Assembly (NCBI GenBank): GCA_905210085.1
Contig: CAJLVJ010000030.1
Coordinates: 1-24,346, forward strand
Direction of reading: 5' to 3'
Source: an uncultured Collinsella sp.
Lineage (GTDB): Bacteria; Actinomycetota; Coriobacteriia; Coriobacteriales; Coriobacteriaceae
DNA length: 24,346 nucleotides
This document shows positions 21,735-24,346 of this stretch, piece by piece (the first letter of the stretch is position 1; every line of letters begins with the position of its first letter). The notes under the pieces are model-generated. The model saw only the letters and a list, made by a program, of their open reading frames with translations. It was not told the DNA's origin and did not search any database. The position numbers were made by a program, and so were the translations under genes.

Positions 21735-23021
21735 ATGCTCGCCTCTCTTTTCTCAAAGCCTCAATCATCGCTGTCCGTGCAGGCCAAGCGCCTGGTGGCG
21801 ATGCGCTTTCTCATCTACACCGGTTTTCAGACCAGCTACTTTATCGGCGTCATCGGAACGCTCACCTATGCAGACGATGCCTCGGTCGTGGCGACATCGC
21901 TGGCCGTCCTGTTTATGAACGTTTTCGTGATCCTGGGGTCCTTTGCGGGCGGCGCGGCGCTCGACGCTTTGGGCCCACGCCGCCATTTCTTGCTGAGCAT
22001 CGTGGGCACGCTGGCAACCGGCGCGGCGATCCTCGTTTTTGGCAGCGCGACCGGCATCGTCCTGCTCGGCGCGGTGCTCCTGGGCTTCGTGATGGGGTTC
22101 GCCCAGCCCATCGCCACATCCTATCCAGCCTATCTCACCGACGATCCTGTCGAGCTCAAAGACATCAACTCCGCCATCGCCATGTTTTCAAACGTGAGTA
22201 TCATCGTTGGCCCCACGCTGGGCGGCTTTGTCGCGGCGGCTGCGTCGTCGCGCGCGGTGTTCGTACTCATGATGATCTTTACCGCGTTGGCGCTCATTGT
22301 CGGTTGGGGCTTTAGGCAAAGTGCAGGTCAGGCCGCCACACACGAAGGCAAACCCGCGATCGGCGACATCACATCGGGCAATGCCAGCCAAAGCCCCGAC
22401 CCCAACACATCTTCCCGCGCTACCTTCGCGACCAGCATCAAGACGGTCTTTACCAACAGCGTTCTCGCCCTGCTGTTCTTCATCATCTTCCTTTCGAACT
22501 TTGGCTATGGCGCCTTCGACCCGCTGGAATCGTTCTTCTACCGCGATGTCCTACACGTCGGTGTCGAATGGATGGGCTGGCTCTCGTCGGCCAGCGGTGT
22601 GGGCGCGGTGCTGGGCGCCGTCCTCGCGCTCCGCTTGCCGCCGCACCTGGTCAGCCTCAAAACGCTGCTCATTGCACTCATATCCGTGGGCCTAGGAAGT
22701 TTGCTCTATGTGGGAACACCGTACGTGGGTGTAGCCCTCGTCGGCCAGATTGTACTGGGCATAGCTTGGGGCATCGTCAACCCGCTCCACAACACGATCG
22801 TGCAAACGACGGCCCCGCTCGAGCAGCTCGGTCGCGTGAACTCGGTCATGGGCTTTGGCAACATGTTCGCCGGCGTGGCCCCGCTGGCGATTGCCCCCTG
22901 GCTGGCGGCGACATTTGGTGTGCAGCAGACGCTCATCGGGGCGGGCATGGTCGTGACGGCGGTTCCCGCGGCGTTGCTGCTATTTGGTCGTTGGCACTTG
23001 GATCGTGCCGCAAAGCAGTAA
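21735..23021 (+). CDS. MFS transporter
   Basis: The protein has 428 residues. ATG 21735 is chosen because AAGGAG lies just upstream; the ATG at 21717 would overlap the leader fold. It has about twelve hydrophobic helices in two sets of six. The halves are split by a polar loop (about 205-240, with HEGKPAIGDITSGNASQSPD) before the second half starts at SIKTVFTNSVLALLFF. The motif-A-like loop reads GGAALDALGPRRHFL, between helices 2 and 3. It resembles drug/sugar exporters of the enterobactin-exporter/macrolide-efflux type (MFS_3), but substrate and direction cannot be told. It is a single gene with terminators before and a palindromic element after it. Confidence 0.9.
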   Translation: MLASLFSKPQSSLSVQAKRLVAMRFLIYTGFQTSYFIGVIGTLTYADDASVVATSLAVLFMNVFVILGSFAGGAALDALGPRRHFLLSIVGTLATGAAILVFGSATGIVLLGAVLLGFVMGFAQPIATSYPAYLTDDPVELKDINSAIAMFSNVSIIVGPTLGGFVAAAASSRAVFVLMMIFTALALIVGWGFRQSAGQAATHEGKPAIGDITSGNASQSPDPNTSSRATFATSIKTVFTNSVLALLFFIIFLSNFGYGAFDPLESFFYRDVLHVGVEWMGWLSSASGVGAVLGAVLALRLPPHLVSLKTLLIALISVGLGSLLYVGTPYVGVALVGQIVLGIAWGIVNPLHNTIVQTTAPLEQLGRVNSVMGFGNMFAGVAPLAIAPWLAATFGVQQTLIGAGMVVTAVPAALLLFGRWHLDRAAKQ

Positions 23022-23022
23022 A

Positions 23023-23085
23023 AACCATCACAACATTCGATGAAAATCGCGATTTTGTCGAAAAATGTCGAATGTTGTGATGGTT
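23023..23085. repeat. 63-bp palindromic element, copy 2
   Basis: It has the same perfect 18-bp arms as copy 1 (23023-23040, 23068-23085). The 27-base centre contains the palindrome AAAATCGCGATTTT (23043-23056) and matches the inverse of the copy 1 centre at 17 of 27 positions. The element therefore lies in the opposite orientation. It starts one base after the MFS stop codon. Confidence 0.8.
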
Positions 23086-23121
23086 TGCGCTTCGGGTCAG
23101 GCCATCCTGCGGGTCCGGCCG

Positions 23122-23156
23122 CCACAAAGGTGCCTGGCCCCTTTGTGGTGGTTTTT
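23122..23156 (+). terminator. terminator; CCACAAAGG repeat copy 3, inverted
   Basis: CCACAAAGG (23122-23130) pairs with CCTTTGTGG (23140-23148), followed by TGGTTTTT. The loop TGCCTGGCC is nearly the inverse of the GGACAGGCA loop of copies 1 and 4, so this copy sits in the reverse orientation. Confidence 0.75.
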
Positions 23157-23245
23157 GCGTTGGCGGGCCGCGCTTACGCCTTGGTATACCATGTACACCA
23201 TTTCCGACCACATTCAGCACCGCCGCACAACCCAGAAAGGCCCCC

Positions 23246-24067
23246 ATGGACACCACCTTCAGCCACATCAAAGCCGTGTTCTGCGATATCGACGGCACGC
23301 TGCTCACGAGCCAGCACACGGTGTCCCCGCGTACCGTGGCGGCAATCCGCGTCCTGCGCGAGCGCGGCGTGCTCTTTGGCCTGTGTACCGGGCGCGACGC
23401 CCATGCGACCGAGGCTATGTACGAGCTCTGGGGCATCGAAGGCCTGGTGGACGTGCTCGTGGGCTGCGGTGGTGCCGAGGTCATCGACCACGCGCACGAC
23501 ATCAACGAGCTGAGCTATCCGCTGCCGGGCGAGACCATCGCGCGCATCTGCAAGCACATGGCAGGCCTGCCGGCAACGCCCGTCTGCCCCCGAGACGGCG
23601 TGCTCTACGTGCCCGAGAGCAACGCGTGCGTCGAGCACCTGTCGCGCGTCGACGGCGTGCCCTACCAGGTGGTCGATTTTGCCGAGTTTTTGCGTGAGCC
23701 GCAGCCCAAGGTGATGTTTACCATGGCACCCGAGGTAATGCCGCAGGTCATCGAGCGGGCGTCGACGTTTGCCGACGACACCGTTAAGGCGGCGGCTCTG
23801 CAAACCACGCAGCGGCTCTACGAGTTCATGGATCCGCGCGTGTCCAAGACGCGCGGCCTTGTGCGCGTGGCGGAGCTCAACGACATGGAGCTCCAGAACA
23901 TCTGCGTGTTTGGCGATGCCGACAACGACACCCGCATGGTGGCTGACGCCGGCGTGGGCGTAGCCATGGCAAATGGCAGCGACGCCACCCGTGCCGCCGC
24001 CGACTTTGTAACCGCGAGCAACGACAAAGACGGCATCGCGGTCTTTATCGAGGAACATCTGCTGTAG
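23246..24067 (+). CDS. HAD-superfamily hydrolase, Cof/type IIB
   Basis: The protein has 273 residues and starts at ATG 23246 with AAAGG six bases upstream. HAD motif I is FCDIDGTLL with nucleophile D14 and acid D16. Motif II is the threonine of LCTGRDAHA, and motif IV is FGDADNDTRMV with D224 and D228. The region between about residues 85 and 190 is the type IIB alpha/beta cap, including PKVMFTMAPEVMPQV. The end VGVAMANGSDATRAAADFVTASNDKDGIAVFI is standard for Cof-type phosphatases. Such enzymes remove phosphate from sugar phosphates or pyridoxal phosphate; the substrate is not predictable. It is a single gene. Confidence 0.95.
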   Translation: MDTTFSHIKAVFCDIDGTLLTSQHTVSPRTVAAIRVLRERGVLFGLCTGRDAHATEAMYELWGIEGLVDVLVGCGGAEVIDHAHDINELSYPLPGETIARICKHMAGLPATPVCPRDGVLYVPESNACVEHLSRVDGVPYQVVDFAEFLREPQPKVMFTMAPEVMPQVIERASTFADDTVKAAALQTTQRLYEFMDPRVSKTRGLVRVAELNDMELQNICVFGDADNDTRMVADAGVGVAMANGSDATRAAADFVTASNDKDGIAVFIEEHLL

Positions 24068-24081
24068 CGCTGGGGCAGAAT

Positions 24082-24110
24082 CACCACAAAGGGGACAGGC
24101 GCCTTTGTGG
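24082..24110. repeat. CCACAAAGG repeat copy 4, without T-run
   Basis: CCACAAAGG (24084-24092), loop GGACAGGCG, CCTTTGTGG (24102-24110). It is followed by CGGCCTCAGG instead of a T-run, so it is a repeat copy that is probably a poor terminator. It lies 14 bases after the HAD gene stop. Confidence 0.7.
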
Positions 24111-24255
24111 CGGCCTCAGGCGATTTGGGCGAATTGATGCCTAAAATCTGCGCGAAAATTCAAATTTAGTTGTCTGAACATCATGCTTCTAGCCACCGAT
24201 GGGTTAAAGATATTCTCATGAGTTTGGTAGGATATTCCTTCCGGTTGATGACCTA

Positions 24256-24331
24256 CTGCTCACGGTCGATTTTCGACCGTGAGCAGGATGTTTCAAGACT
24301 TTAGTCCGCTGGCCGCGCAGCGGCCAGCTTT
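24256..24331. other. two tandem strong stem-loops at the right edge
   Basis: A perfect 14-bp stem (24256-24269 with 24273-24286) has a three-base TTT loop; 21 bases later a perfect 9-bp stem GCTGGCCGC / GCGGCCAGC (24308-24316, 24320-24328) is followed by TTTAAA. The second resembles a terminator; the first has no clean T-run on either strand. From 24111 to 24255 I see no gene. The context to the right is cut off. Confidence 0.5.
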
Positions 24332-24346
24332 AAACCACCCGCTACG

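Noticed and set aside
23165..23245. Promoter for the HAD gene around GGTATACC (about 23184-23191)
   Set aside because: The -10-like sequence has no -35 at a convincing distance, so it was not listed.

Overview
The window is a stretch of GC-rich chromosome with dense, mostly plus-strand genes and short spacers. Gene content and protein style (a two-gene heterodimeric ABC exporter, a moaC-mobB fusion, a glnA followed by a GlnR-like regulator) suggest an actinobacterium of the Coriobacteriia, most likely Collinsella or a close relative. That assignment is inference; no rRNA or other marker is present.

Left part (1-3800) is an accessory or scar region. After the 3' end of an alkyltransferase-like gene come the 3' half of a Met-CAU, probably initiator, tRNA gene (minus strand, with its terminator), repeated sites that look like integrase arm sites, and a tyrosine integrase gene broken by several lesions. 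Next are an array of 21-23 bp palindromes, a minus-strand AAA+ ATPase of the Orc1/Cdc6-like or STAND-like kind whose promoter region is a strict 10-bp tandem repeat, and a 160-bp element with long inverted ends. This is the most unusual part of the window: one ATPase gene sits between two different repeat arrays beside an old integration site.

Middle part (3800-12100) is core-like: a GntR/FCD regulator, a LacI-type regulator, a divergent glutamine synthetase with a GlnR-like winged-helix regulator directly downstream, an HtrA-type membrane serine protease, and NAD-dependent DNA ligase. The glutamine synthetase lacks three residues that normally bind catalytic metals, although a GlnR-box-like sequence lies upstream.

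A small toxin-antitoxin island (12100-13530) holds an intact Phd/YefM-type antitoxin with a PIN toxin, then fragments of a second antitoxin and a RelE/ParE-like toxin. It is bracketed by two 88-bp direct repeats that both encode the tail of an unidentified minus-strand protein.

Right part (13540-24346) holds a MATE exporter behind a MerR-style promoter, a heterodimeric ABC exporter of the TM287/288 type, moaA and a moaC-mobB fusion for molybdenum cofactor, an MFS transporter and a HAD-family phosphatase. Spacers throughout carry small palindromic repeats: a CCACAAAGG hairpin family with a conserved loop (four copies, one inverted), a 63-bp element with 18-bp perfect inverted ends (two copies), and a GATCCG hairpin that in one copy forms the coding end of an ABC subunit.
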